DNA of 41,847 nucleotides. It comes from DATFWC01 sp045801465. GTDB lineage: Bacteria > Pseudomonadota > Alphaproteobacteria > Rhizobiales > Xanthobacteraceae. Positions 16,005 to 24,203 of this stretch are shown here, one piece after another. A program made the position numbers and the translations under genes. The notes under the pieces are model-generated. The model was not told the origin of the DNA. It did not search any database and worked only from the letters and a program-made list of their open reading frames with translations. The first letter of the stretch is position 1. Every line of letters begins with the position of its first letter. The stretch is from positions 1 through 41,847 of the forward strand of contig JBJMSU010000202.1 in assembly GCA_045801465.1 (NCBI GenBank). The letters are read 5' to 3'.

Positions 16005-16949
16005 ATGAACCGACGTATGGGGTTACTCGTCGCCACAGCGCTCCTGTTCGCCGACGCCGCCCTTGCGGCCGACGCTGTCAAGATCGTCACGCCGTTTGCG
16101 GCCGGCGGGCCCGCCGACATGCTGGCGCGGCTGCTGGCGCAGGAACTCAACCCGCGCCTCGCCGCCGACGTCATCGTGGAGAATCGCGGCGGCGGGGGCG
16201 GCATCATCGGCACCGAGGCGGTGGCGCGAGCGCCGGCGGACGGCAAGACGCTGCTGGTCGGCAGCCTGGGGTCGCATGTCATCAGCCCCCATCTGCACCC
16301 GGGGCTGAGCTACGATCCGGCGGCCGCATTCACGCCCGTAGCGCTGATCGGGTCGGTCCCGTCGGTGCTGGTGATCGCGCCGCAGGTCAAGGCCGACACC
16401 CTCGCCGAGCTGGTGGCGCTGGGGAAGCGGACGAACCTGAAATACGCCTCCGCCGGGCCCGGCACCACGATGAACATTTCCGGCGAGATGCTCAACGCGG
16501 CGGCCGGCATCAAGGCGACGCACGTGCCGTACCGCGGCGCCGGCCCGGCGGTCAACGATCTGCTCGGCGGGCACATCGACTTCCTCATCGCCGATTTTCC
16601 CGTCCTGCTTCCCCTGATCACCGCGAAGTCCGTGCGCGCGCTGGCGCTGTTCGGCAAGGAGCGCTCACCGATGCTGGCCGACGTGCCGACGACGGCGGAG
16701 CTCGGCTTTCCCGAGGCCGTGATGGAGAACTGGTACGGCGTGTTCGCGCCGGCCGGCCTGCCGCGCGACATCGAGACGAAGCTCGGCGCCGCCGTCGTGG
16801 ACGCGCTGCGCTCGCCATCCATGCGCGAGCGCCTGACCGCCGCCGGCCTGCGCGGCAGCCTGGACGGCGCCGCGTTCCGCACCAAGCTCGCCGCGGACTT
16901 CACCTATTGGGGGGCGAAGATCAAGACGCTCGGCATCACCGGCGAGTGA
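16005..16949 (+). CDS. Bug/TctC-type periplasmic substrate-binding protein 2
   Basis: Receptor of 314 aa. Signal peptide MNRRMGLLVATALLFADAAL with cleavage near ALAADA (about residue 22). The binding motif is KIVTPFAAGGPADMLARLLA, followed by YRGAGPAVNDLLGGHID, PTTAELGFPEAVMENWYGVFAP and a C-terminal YWGAKIKTLGI. It has a GGGAG site and follows the LigI-like gene closely, so its ligand may be the lactone-dicarboxylate or its precursor. Convergent with the RraA-like gene, 4 bp apart. Diverged from the first Bug receptor, so not a recent duplicate. Confidence 0.93.
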   Translation: MNRRMGLLVATALLFADAALAADAVKIVTPFAAGGPADMLARLLAQELNPRLAADVIVENRGGGGGIIGTEAVARAPADGKTLLVGSLGSHVISPHLHPGLSYDPAAAFTPVALIGSVPSVLVIAPQVKADTLAELVALGKRTNLKYASAGPGTTMNISGEMLNAAAGIKATHVPYRGAGPAVNDLLGGHIDFLIADFPVLLPLITAKSVRALALFGKERSPMLADVPTTAELGFPEAVMENWYGVFAPAGLPRDIETKLGAAVVDALRSPSMRERLTAAGLRGSLDGAAFRTKLAADFTYWGAKIKTLGITGE

Positions 16950-16953
16950 TCCG

Positions 16954-17685
16954 TCACCGCCGCTTCGGCATCAGGTCCTTGACCGGGGCGCCAGCGTCGA
17001 TCCGCTCCTGGCGCGCCTGCTCGGCGGCGGCGTTGCGCTGCGCCCGCGCCAGCACGTCGGCGGCGCGGGCGCGCGGAATGAGGCAGACCCCGACCTCGTC
17101 GGCCAGCACCAGGTCGCCGGGCTCGACCGCGATGCCGCAGATCGCGACCGGCTTGTTCACCGCCACCGTCTCGACCCGCCACTTGCCGGTGATCGGGCTG
17201 ACGCTGCGGCTCCAGATCGGATAGCCGATGGCGCGCGAGTGATCGACGTCGCGCGCGCCGCCGTCGACGATCGCGCCGATCTCCCCCTGTCGATGGCCGA
17301 TGGTCGCCGACATGCCGCCCAGGTTGGACACGCCGTCGACGCCCTGCAGCACGAGCACATCGCCCGGTTGGGCGAGATTGTGCGCTTCGATCTCGCCCAA
17401 TCCCGAAACGCCGGCTGCGACCGTGTCCGGCACCGAGCCGGCGGCGGCGACGTTGCGCACCGTGAGCGCGCGGCCGACGATGCGCGCGGCCGGATTCGTC
17501 GGCCGCAGAATGCTCGCCGGGATCACGCCGACGATGCCGAGCTCGTCCATGGCATCGGACGCCATGCCGGTGAGATCCGGCAGGGCGCGAAAGCCGGCGA
17601 TCAGCTCCGCCGCCAGGGGCGGCAGGGTCAAGGTGCCGATCGCACCGGGGGCGAGCTTGCCGAGCGGCGTTGGATTGTTCGACAT
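16954..17685 (-). CDS. RraA-like protein (4-hydroxy-4-methyl-2-oxoglutarate/CHA aldolase family)
   Basis: RraA-fold protein of 243 aa. The signature GVSNLGGMSATIGHRQG precedes IVDGGARDVDHSRAIGYPIW, where the DG..RD residues chelate Mg2+ in the class II pyruvate aldolases of this family (LigK/HMG aldolase). The start is the ATG at 17685 (MSNNPTP). By family knowledge it could cleave 4-carboxy-4-hydroxy-2-oxoadipate to pyruvate and oxaloacetate, which would follow LigI chemistry. Oxaloacetate decarboxylase or a RNase E regulator role are alternatives. It is likely co-transcribed with the Bug gene at 17709-18686, upstream of it on the minus strand. Confidence 0.87.
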   Translation of the reverse strand: MSNNPTPLGKLAPGAIGTLTLPPLAAELIAGFRALPDLTGMASDAMDELGIVGVIPASILRPTNPAARIVGRALTVRNVAAAGSVPDTVAAGVSGLGEIEAHNLAQPGDVLVLQGVDGVSNLGGMSATIGHRQGEIGAIVDGGARDVDHSRAIGYPIWSRSVSPITGKWRVETVAVNKPVAICGIAVEPGDLVLADEVGVCLIPRARAADVLARAQRNAAAEQARQERIDAGAPVKDLMPKRR

Positions 17686-17708
17686 GGGCGGCACCGAACG
17701 GACAATGG

Positions 17709-18686
17709 CTATTCGAACTTGATGTTGTTCTTGGTGATGACGTCGGCCCACTTGGCCATGTCGGTGCGGATATAGGCGGCGAAATCGCGCGCGCCGAGCG
17801 GGTTCACCACCGCGCCCATGTCGGTGAGGCGTTTCTTCACATCCGCCATCGCCAGGACCTCGCCGAGCGCCTTCTCCAGCTTGGCGATGACCGGCGCCGG
17901 CGTGCCGGCGGGCGCCACGAGGCCGAACCAGTAGGCGGCCTCGAGCGGATAGCCGGCCTCGGCCAGGGTCGGCACGTCGGGCAGCACGTCGAGCCGGGCG
18001 GAATGCGCCACCGCCAGCGGCCGAAGCTTCCCGGCCTCGATATGCGGCAGCGCCACCACCGCGCTCAGCATCTGCGTGTTGAGGTGGCCGGCGACGAGAT
18101 CGTTGAGTGCCGGCGCGCCGCCGCGGTAGGGCACGTGCTGCATGGTAACGTTCGCGGCGGAAGTGAACATCTCGCCGGCCAAATGCGCGGCGCTGCCGAC
18201 CCCTACCGAGCCGTAGGTGACAATGCCGGGCTTCTCGCGCGCCATGGCCACCAAATCCTTCACGCTGCGCAGCGGCAGACCGGCATGGACCGAGAACACC
18301 AGCGGCGCGCTGCCGACGAACCCGATGGGCGCGAAGTCCTTGACGCTGTCGTAGGGGATGCTTTTGAACACGCTCGGATTGATGGCGTGGTTGTCGTTGA
18401 TCATCATCAGCGTGTAGCCGTCGGGCTCGGCGCGGGCGACGGCGGATGTCGCCAAGGTGCCGCCGGCGCCGGGCCGCGCCTCGATGACGAACTGCTGGCC
18501 GGTGAGGCCGGAAAGCTTCTCGCCGACAATGCGCGAAACGACGTCGAGCAGCCCGCCGACCGGAAAGGCGATGATGATCTTCACCGGCCGCGTCGGATAA
18601 TCCTGCGCGCGCACCGGCACCGCAGCGCCAACGAGCACAGCAAGCACGGTGAGCGCGGCGAACAAACGAGCGACTATGCGGTTCAT
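17709..18686 (-). CDS. Bug/TctC-type periplasmic substrate-binding protein 3
   Basis: Receptor of 325 aa, minus strand. Signal peptide MNRIVARLFAALTVLAVLVG to about residue 27 (PVRAQ). The mature start QDYPTRPVKIIIAFPVGGLLD carries the ligand-contact GG..D, then VPYRGGAPALNDLVAGHLN, PTLAEAGYPLEAAYWFGLVA and a C-terminal KWADVITKNNIKFE. The ATG at 18686 follows an AGAGGGG site. It lies 23 bp upstream of the RraA-like gene, suggesting that its ligand feeds that aldolase. Upstream is the class C repeat at 18729-18846. Confidence 0.93.
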   Translation of the reverse strand: MNRIVARLFAALTVLAVLVGAAVPVRAQDYPTRPVKIIIAFPVGGLLDVVSRIVGEKLSGLTGQQFVIEARPGAGGTLATSAVARAEPDGYTLMMINDNHAINPSVFKSIPYDSVKDFAPIGFVGSAPLVFSVHAGLPLRSVKDLVAMAREKPGIVTYGSVGVGSAAHLAGEMFTSAANVTMQHVPYRGGAPALNDLVAGHLNTQMLSAVVALPHIEAGKLRPLAVAHSARLDVLPDVPTLAEAGYPLEAAYWFGLVAPAGTPAPVIAKLEKALGEVLAMADVKKRLTDMGAVVNPLGARDFAAYIRTDMAKWADVITKNNIKFE

Positions 18687-18728
18687 GGTCCCCTCTCGGT
18701 GTGACTCATCTTCGTAACACACAACATC

Positions 18729-18846
18729 GTCATGGCCGGGCGAGCGATCGCAATGGCGATCGCGAGGGTTGTCCCGGCCATCCCGCTTAGCTGGGCACGG
18801 CCTTGCCAGCCTAAGCGGGATGCCCGGCACAAGGCCGGGCATGACG
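18729..18846. repeat. Palindromic repeat (class C)
   Basis: It starts CGTCATGGCCGGGCGAG and ends AAGGCCGGGCATGACG, with inner CCCGCTTAG/CTAAGCGGGA arms. The left hairpin is GCGATCGC-AATG-GCGATCGC in place of the GCCGC/GCGGC stem of the copy at 11153-11259. It lies between the third Bug gene and the CoA-transferase gene. Confidence 0.8.
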
Positions 18847-18860
18847 AGTGAAAGGCGCAA

Positions 18861-20042
18861 CTACTCTTCAACCACCTTATTTCGCTTCAGCGCGTCGCGC
18901 GCGGCGGTGTCCAGGCCGAGCTCGCGCAAAATCTCCTCCGTGTGCTCGCCCAGGGTCGGCGGCGGGGCGATCGGCCCCGGACGCGCGCCGTCGAAGCGGA
19001 CCGGCGGATAGACGCCCCACACCTCGCCCTCGTGCGGGTGCTCGACGCGATAGAAGGTTTCGAGGTGCCTGACCTGCGGGTCGTCCATCACTTCCTCGAC
19101 GTCGAGCACCGGCGCATAGGGCACGTCCTCGGCCTCGAGGCGCGCCGCCCACTCGCTGCGCGGGCGCGTTAAGAAGGTCTTGCCGAGCTCTCCGTGCAGC
19201 GCCGGGTAGTTGGCGATGCGCTGCTCGCGCGTCGCGAAGTCCTTGTGCGTGGCGAGGTCCGGGCGCTCCAGCGCGGCGAGCAGGCCGGCCCAGAATTTTT
19301 CCTGCGACGAGAGATGCAGCGCGATCAAACGGCCGTCCTGGCAGCGGAACGCGTAGGATTGCGACACGCTCACCCGCGTCAACTGGCCGGCCTTGATGCC
19401 GTGGCGCCTGGCATTGATGAAGCCGTCGGGCGCGAACGCGATGGTCGATTCCAGCATGCTGGTCTCGATGCGGCGGCCCTTGCCGGTGCGTTCGCGCTCG
19501 TACAGCGCCGCCAGGATCGCGTAGGCGGCATAGAAGCCGGTGACGTTGTCGGACAAGGTCGGGCCCGCGACCTGCGGCGAGGCCGGATCGACGAACTGGC
19601 TCAAGACGCCGCTCAGCGACTGGGCCACGGCATCGTAGGACGGCCGGTCGCGATACGGGCCGTCGGGGCCGAACCCGGTGATCGAGGCGTGGATCAGCCG
19701 CGGGTTGGTTTTCGCCAGCACATTGTATTGGAGCCCGAGGCGGTCGAGCACGCCGGGGCGGAAATTGTCGATCAAAACGTCCGCGTCGCGCACGAGCTTG
19801 AGGAACACGTCCTTGGCTTCTGCCGCGCGCAGATCCAGCGTGAGGCTTCGCTTGTTGCGGTTGTAGGCGATGAAGTGGCCGCTGTAGCGGCCGCCGCGGA
19901 AGCTGCGGAACGGGTCGCCGCCGGCCGGGTTCTCGATCTTGATCACGGCGGCGCCGAGATCGGCGAGCAGCATGCCGGCGAGCGGGCCGGTGATCATGGT
20001 GGTGAGCTCGATCACGCGAATGCCTGCGAGCGGCCCCGGCAT
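18861..20042 (-). CDS. Class III CoA-transferase (CaiB/BaiF)
   Basis: Family III acyl-CoA:carboxylate CoA-transferase of 393 aa. The N-terminal GPLAGIRVIELTTMITGPLA, ADLGAAVIKIENPAGGD and RNKRSLTLDL motifs are typical. The expected catalytic Asp is Asp137 in RPSYDAVAQ. Later ETSMLES and the C-terminal PPPTLGEHTEEILRELG match the family. The ATG at 20042 has a TGAGGA site; a GTG at 20054 that would overlap the upstream stop by 4 bp is a less likely start. It is directly downstream of the citryl-CoA-lyase-like gene, so the pair probably activates and then cleaves the same acid. Confidence 0.93.
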   Translation of the reverse strand: MPGPLAGIRVIELTTMITGPLAGMLLADLGAAVIKIENPAGGDPFRSFRGGRYSGHFIAYNRNKRSLTLDLRAAEAKDVFLKLVRDADVLIDNFRPGVLDRLGLQYNVLAKTNPRLIHASITGFGPDGPYRDRPSYDAVAQSLSGVLSQFVDPASPQVAGPTLSDNVTGFYAAYAILAALYERERTGKGRRIETSMLESTIAFAPDGFINARRHGIKAGQLTRVSVSQSYAFRCQDGRLIALHLSSQEKFWAGLLAALERPDLATHKDFATREQRIANYPALHGELGKTFLTRPRSEWAARLEAEDVPYAPVLDVEEVMDDPQVRHLETFYRVEHPHEGEVWGVYPPVRFDGARPGPIAPPPTLGEHTEEILRELGLDTAARDALKRNKVVEE

Positions 20043-20050
20043 GATCGTCC

Positions 20051-20866
20051 TCACGCGGTGAAGCCGGGCGGCACCGCGCCGTCATAGGCGATACCGGTCT
20101 CGGCGGCTTCAGACAGCGCAAAGCCGATGGCGCGCGCCTGCTCTTCGACGAGATGCGCCACCAGGCTGGCGGTGCGCGCGAGAATCGGAATTCCCTTCAT
20201 GCCGGCGAGCGGGAAGCCGGCATCGAGCAGCACCGCGGGAATGGCGCCGGAGACGTTGAGCACGAGGCTTTTTCCCGTGACCTCGACGATCGCGCGCTCT
20301 GCCGCGCGCGCTGCCGCCGCATGCGGCCCGGCGAGGCCGGCCTCGGCGGCAACGGTGAGCACGCGAGCGGCGCGCGGATCGGCGGTGCGGTGCAGCGGAT
20401 GGCCGTAGCCGGGAAACGGCCGCTTGGCGGCGCGGCAGTCCTCGATCGCGGCGCGCGCCGCGGCGGCAAGGTCGCCGCCGTCCGCACGCGCACGCACGTC
20501 ACTCAGAAAACGGCCGGCGTCCTCGGCGCTGCCGAGGATCACCGAGCCGCAGCCGAGGATGCCGGCCGCCACCGCGCCCTGCATGGCTTCCGGTCCCGCC
20601 GCGTAGGTCATGCGCGCCGCCTGCACGCTCGGTACCAGCCCATGCTCGGCGATCGCCACCAGGCAGGCGTCGAGCACGCGCGCCTGCGCGGCGCTTGCCG
20701 CCTCGCCGGTCACCAGGAGCCAGAAATACTGCGTGAACGAGAGCGAGCCGATCAGGTCGCGGCACAGGTCACGCCCGCGCACCACGATCGTCTCGGCATT
20801 GGCCGTGCTGATCGCGCTGGCGCGATCCTTTGTCGGTCCAATCTTCAAGGTTGCGCTCCCTGCCAT
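20051..20866 (-). CDS. Citryl-CoA lyase-like protein (citrate synthase fold)
   Basis: Short citrate-synthase-fold protein, 271 aa against about 400 for true citrate synthases. The first catalytic His lies in AEHGLVPSVQAARMT and the second in FPGYGHPLHRTADPRA. The position of the catalytic Asp (NVD in citrate synthase) reads LNVSGAIPAVLLDAGFP, so Ser replaces Asp; I recall this as usual for proteins annotated citryl-CoA lyase. It probably cleaves a 3-hydroxyacyl-CoA such as citryl-CoA to acetyl-CoA and an oxoacid. It is coupled to the CoA-transferase and divergent from the fourth Bug gene. Confidence 0.83.
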   Translation of the reverse strand: MAGSATLKIGPTKDRASAISTANAETIVVRGRDLCRDLIGSLSFTQYFWLLVTGEAASAAQARVLDACLVAIAEHGLVPSVQAARMTYAAGPEAMQGAVAAGILGCGSVILGSAEDAGRFLSDVRARADGGDLAAAARAAIEDCRAAKRPFPGYGHPLHRTADPRAARVLTVAAEAGLAGPHAAAARAAERAIVEVTGKSLVLNVSGAIPAVLLDAGFPLAGMKGIPILARTASLVAHLVEEQARAIGFALSEAAETGIAYDGAVPPGFTA

Positions 20867-20945
20867 GCAGCTAATCGGCCCGACGCTATTGTGGACCCCC
20901 GCGCGGCGTCCTTACAATCTGCAAAAGCAGACACGGGGAGTGCCC

Positions 20946-21935
20946 ATGCGGCGCAGCGCCTTGAGCCTTGCGGTTGCGTTCTGCCTCGCGCTCCTCGCGA
21001 GCGGTGCGCCGGCCGAGACGGCGTTTCCGGCCAAGCCGATCCGGGTGCTGGTGCCCTACGCGCCCGGCGGGCTCACCGACGTCGTGGCGCGGCTGTTCGC
21101 CGAACAGCTGCGCAAGGGGCTCGGCGGCCCGGTGTTCGTGGAGAACAAGCCCGGCGCCTCCGGCATCCTGGCGATCGAGGTATTGGCGCGCGCCCGGCCC
21201 GACGGGCACACCCTGATGGTGGGCAACATCTCGACCAACGCGCTTACCCCCGTGCTGCTCGCCAAGAAGATGCGCATCGACTACGACAAGGACGTGCAGA
21301 TCGTCGCCCGGCTGGTGGACGTGCCGGTGTTCTTCCTCGCCACGACCACGAACTTCCAGCCCAAGACGTTCGCCGAATTTATCGACTACGCCAAGGCCAA
21401 TCCCGGCAAGGTGCGGTTCGGCAGCGCCGGTATCGGCAGCTATCAGCAGATCAACACCGCGATTTTGGCCAAGCGCGCCGGGCTCGACCTGGTGCATATC
21501 CCGTTCAAGGACGGCGGCGCGCCGATCCTGCGCGATCTCGCCAACGGCGACATCCACGTGTCGTGGTTCAACATCACCAACCCGGTGGGGATGATGAAGG
21601 AGGGCCGCGTGCGGCCGCTCGCGGTCGCGGCCGACCAGCGGCTCGCCGCCTATCCGGACATCCCGACCATTCAGGAACTGGGATTCCCCGACGTGAAGCC
21701 GGTGCAGTGGTCGGCGGCATTCGCGCCGGCCGGCACGCCGCACGCGATCCTCGAGACGCTCAACGCCGCCTTCGCCAAGGCGGCAACCGCGCCCGAGATG
21801 GAAGAGGCGTTCCACAAGGGCGGCATGCTGCCGGCCACGCAGGCCTCGCTCAACGACGCGCAGGCGTGGATCACGGCCGAGATGGCCGGCTGGCGCCGCA
21901 TCGTCGACGAGCTGCAGATCGTCGTGGACGAGTGA
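20946..21935 (+). CDS. Bug/TctC-type periplasmic substrate-binding protein 4
   Basis: Receptor of 329 aa. Signal peptide MRRSALSLAVAFCLALLASG with cleavage near PAETA. The motif PIRVLVPYAPGGLTDVVARL is followed by GGPVFVENKPGASGILAIEV and IPFKDGGAPILRDLANGDIH, PTIQELGFPDVKPVQWSAAF and a C-terminal WRRIVDELQIVVDE. It is divergent from the CoA-transferase/citryl-CoA-lyase-like operon across a 79-bp spacer, so shared regulation is likely. The ligand may be the acid activated by that pair. An earlier in-frame start at 20610 is excluded by the signal peptide. Confidence 0.93.
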   Translation: MRRSALSLAVAFCLALLASGAPAETAFPAKPIRVLVPYAPGGLTDVVARLFAEQLRKGLGGPVFVENKPGASGILAIEVLARARPDGHTLMVGNISTNALTPVLLAKKMRIDYDKDVQIVARLVDVPVFFLATTTNFQPKTFAEFIDYAKANPGKVRFGSAGIGSYQQINTAILAKRAGLDLVHIPFKDGGAPILRDLANGDIHVSWFNITNPVGMMKEGRVRPLAVAADQRLAAYPDIPTIQELGFPDVKPVQWSAAFAPAGTPHAILETLNAAFAKAATAPEMEEAFHKGGMLPATQASLNDAQAWITAEMAGWRRIVDELQIVVDE

Positions 21936-21955
21936 TGCAATCACAAGACAGCGCG

Positions 21956-22051
21956 TCGTTCCGGGACGGCGCGAAAGCGCCGGGCCCGGAACCCATGAAC
22001 ACCGTGGTCATGGATTCCGGGCTCGTGCCTTTCGGCGCGCCCCGGAATGAC
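21956..22051. repeat. Palindromic repeat (class B)
   Basis: The ends are GTCGTTCCGGG and CCCGGAATGAC, with inner GGAACCCATGA and TCATGGATTCCGG arms. It fills the gap between Bug receptor 4 and the dehydrogenase gene and runs almost to that gene's ribosome-binding site. Confidence 0.8.
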
Positions 22052-22071
22052 GAGTGCAAGGAGCCTCCACG

Positions 22072-23130
22072 TTGAAACTCGGAATCCTGCGCGGCGACGA
22101 CATCGGCCTCGAGGTCGTGCCGGAATGCGTGAAGGCCATGCAGGCGGCGGCCTCACGCACCGGCCTCGAGCTTCAGTGGGAGGAGCTGCCGATCGGCAAG
22201 GCCGGGCACGAGGCGCACGGCCACACGCTGCCGAAGGTGACGGAAGAGGGCCTGCGCGCGCTGCCCGGCTGGATCATGGGGCCGATCGGGCACGCCGCCT
22301 ATCCGCGCGGCGATGCCACCTGGGTGATGCCGCCGGTGCGCAAGAAGTTCGATTTGTTCGCGGCGGTGCGGCCGTCGCTGTCGCACGCCAACCTGCCGTC
22401 GATCCACAAGGACGTGGACATCGTGTTCTTCCGCGAGATCACCGAAGGCATGCTCTATTCCGAGACGGTGGTGGCGGGCGCGCCGGAATTCCGCCCCAAC
22501 GACGAGATCACGGTGGCCATGCGGGTGATCACGCGCAAAGGATCCAATCGCGTCGCCCGCGAGGCGTTCGAGATGGCGGCGAGCCGCAAGGTCAAGAAGG
22601 TGACGGCCGCGCACAAGGAGCCGGTCTATCGCCTCGCCTGCGGCATGTTCGCCGAGGAATGCCGCAAGGTGGCGCGCGAGTTCCCGTCCGTGACGTTCGA
22701 GGAGATGATGATCGACTCGATCGCCATGAAGCTCGTCACCGCGCCGCAGCAGTTCGACGTCATCGTCACGACCAATCAGTTCGGCGATATCCTCACCGAC
22801 ATCGGCGCCGGCCTGGTGGGGGGATTGGGCCTCGCGCCCGGGCTGTGCGTCGGCGAGAAGCAGGCGATGGCGCAGGCGACGCACGGCTCGGCGCCGGACA
22901 TCGCCGGCCGCAACATCGCCAACCCGTACGCGATGATCATGTCCGGGCAGATGCTCATGGCGTGGCTCGGCCGCAAGCACAACGAACGCAAGGCGGCCGA
23001 AGCGGCTGAGCTCATTCACGCCGCCGTGCAGCGCGTGATCGGCGAGGGCAAGCACCTCACACGCGACCTGGGCGGCACGGCGAGCACGGAGGAGATGGGC
23101 GACGCCATCGCCGAGGCGGTGCTGAAGTGA
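22072..23130 (+). CDS. Isocitrate/isopropylmalate dehydrogenase family protein
   Basis: Decarboxylating beta-hydroxyacid dehydrogenase of 352 aa. Family motifs are RGDDIGLEVVPE near the N-terminus, DLFAAVRPSL, FFREITEGMLYSE (Arg-Glu for substrate binding) and NQFGDILTDIGAGLVGGLGL with the metal-binding Asp residues, then HGSAPDIAGRNIANP. The start is TTG at 22072, set by an AAGGAG site at 22057-22063; a GTG at 22054 is only an extension into the preceding repeat. It could be an isopropylmalate, tartrate or other 3-hydroxyacid dehydrogenase; the substrate is not clear. Confidence 0.87.
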   Translation: MKLGILRGDDIGLEVVPECVKAMQAAASRTGLELQWEELPIGKAGHEAHGHTLPKVTEEGLRALPGWIMGPIGHAAYPRGDATWVMPPVRKKFDLFAAVRPSLSHANLPSIHKDVDIVFFREITEGMLYSETVVAGAPEFRPNDEITVAMRVITRKGSNRVAREAFEMAASRKVKKVTAAHKEPVYRLACGMFAEECRKVAREFPSVTFEEMMIDSIAMKLVTAPQQFDVIVTTNQFGDILTDIGAGLVGGLGLAPGLCVGEKQAMAQATHGSAPDIAGRNIANPYAMIMSGQMLMAWLGRKHNERKAAEAAELIHAAVQRVIGEGKHLTRDLGGTASTEEMGDAIAEAVLK

Positions 23131-23136
23131 TAACCC

Positions 23137-23180
23137 GTGTCCCGGCCGCAGCACGTAATGGTGCGCTGCGCCCGGGACAC
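23137..23180. repeat. Small palindrome between dehydrogenase and Bug receptor 5
   Basis: GTGTCCCGG (23137-23145) pairs with CCGGGACAC (23172-23180) around a core containing GCAGCACG. It resembles a trimmed copy of the other repeats. A TATGAT at 23193-23198 could be a -10 box of the Bug gene, but no convincing -35 was seen. Confidence 0.5.
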
Positions 23181-23226
23181 ACACGGGTCTGGTATGATGC
23201 GTCAACGAACGCGTAAGGGGAGGACG

Positions 23227-24198
23227 ATGAGGAAGCCGATAACCACACTGCTGGCCGCGCTCGCCATCGCGTGCCTGGCGCCGGCTTATGCTCCGGCGCA
23301 GAGCTGGCCGCAGAAGCCGGTCAAGATGATCGTGCCGTTCCCGGCCGGCGGCGGCACCGATGCCATCGCCCGCATCGTCGCCAAGTACCTGACCCAGCGC
23401 CTCGGCCAGCAGGTGTTCGTAGAGAACCGCGGCGGCGCCAACGGCGGCATCGGCCTCCAAGCGCTGGCGGTAGCAGATCCGGACGGCTACACGATCGCCA
23501 CCTCGTCCGATACGCCGCTCACGGTCAATCCGTCGCTCTATAGCAAGCTGCCCTATGAGCCGCTGCGCGACTTCGTGCCGGTCACGACCCTGGTGCGCTT
23601 CCCCGGCATGCTGGCGATCCATCCGTCCGTGCCGGTGCGCAGCATTGCCGAGCTGATCGCGCTCGCCAAGGAGAAGCCGGGCGGCCTCACCTATGCGTCG
23701 GCGGGTGTCGGCAATTTCAGCCACCTGGCAATGGAGCTGTTCTCGCTCAAAGCCGGCATCAAGCTTCTCCACGTGCCGTACAAGGGAACCGGACCGGCCA
23801 GCCTGGCGCTGGTCGCCGGCGACGTGCAGATGGGATTCAACAACGTCTCGACGCTGTTCCAGAACATGCAGGCCGGCCAGGTGGTGGCGCTCGGCGTGGC
23901 CGAGCCCAAGCGCATGCCCGACCTGCCGAACGTGCCGGCGGTGGCCGAGACGCTGCCCGGCTTCGAGATGGCGCCGTGGGCCGGGATCATCGTTCCGGCC
24001 AAGACGCCGAAGGAGATCGTGACGCGGCTTTCGCAGGAGACGATTGCCGTGATGCGCGACCCCGAGGTGGTCAAGCTGCTCACCGAGCAGCAGCTCACCC
24101 CTTACTCGCTGGAGGCGCCCGAATTCGAGAAGCTGGTCAGGCAGGATCACGAGAAATGGGCGGCCGTGATCAAGACAGCCGGCATCAAACCGGAATAG
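23227..24198 (+). CDS. Bug/TctC-type periplasmic substrate-binding protein 5
   Basis: Receptor of 323 aa. Signal peptide MRKPITTLLAALAIACLAPA to about residue 25 (PAQS). The motif PVKMIVPFPAGGGTDAIARI is followed by VENRGGANGGIGLQAL, VPYKGTGPASLALVAGDVQM and PWAGIIVPAKTPKE. A strong AAGGGGAGG site precedes the ATG at 23227. The stop is 5 bp before an acyl-CoA dehydrogenase gene, so receptor and enzyme are translationally close and probably one operon. Its ligand may enter a CoA-thioester oxidation route. Confidence 0.93.
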   Translation: MRKPITTLLAALAIACLAPAYAPAQSWPQKPVKMIVPFPAGGGTDAIARIVAKYLTQRLGQQVFVENRGGANGGIGLQALAVADPDGYTIATSSDTPLTVNPSLYSKLPYEPLRDFVPVTTLVRFPGMLAIHPSVPVRSIAELIALAKEKPGGLTYASAGVGNFSHLAMELFSLKAGIKLLHVPYKGTGPASLALVAGDVQMGFNNVSTLFQNMQAGQVVALGVAEPKRMPDLPNVPAVAETLPGFEMAPWAGIIVPAKTPKEIVTRLSQETIAVMRDPEVVKLLTEQQLTPYSLEAPEFEKLVRQDHEKWAAVIKTAGIKPE

Positions 24199-24203
24199 GC
24201 AGC

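Noticed and set aside
20153..22075. 640-aa plus-strand ORF across the citryl-CoA-lyase and Bug 4 genes
   Set aside because: It crosses two confirmed genes with opposite orientations, has no recognisable domain and shows shadow composition.
22153..24150. 665-aa minus-strand ORF opposite the dehydrogenase and Bug 5
   Set aside because: His/Arg/Leu-rich antisense shadow of two well-supported genes; typical of long open antisense frames in GC-rich DNA.
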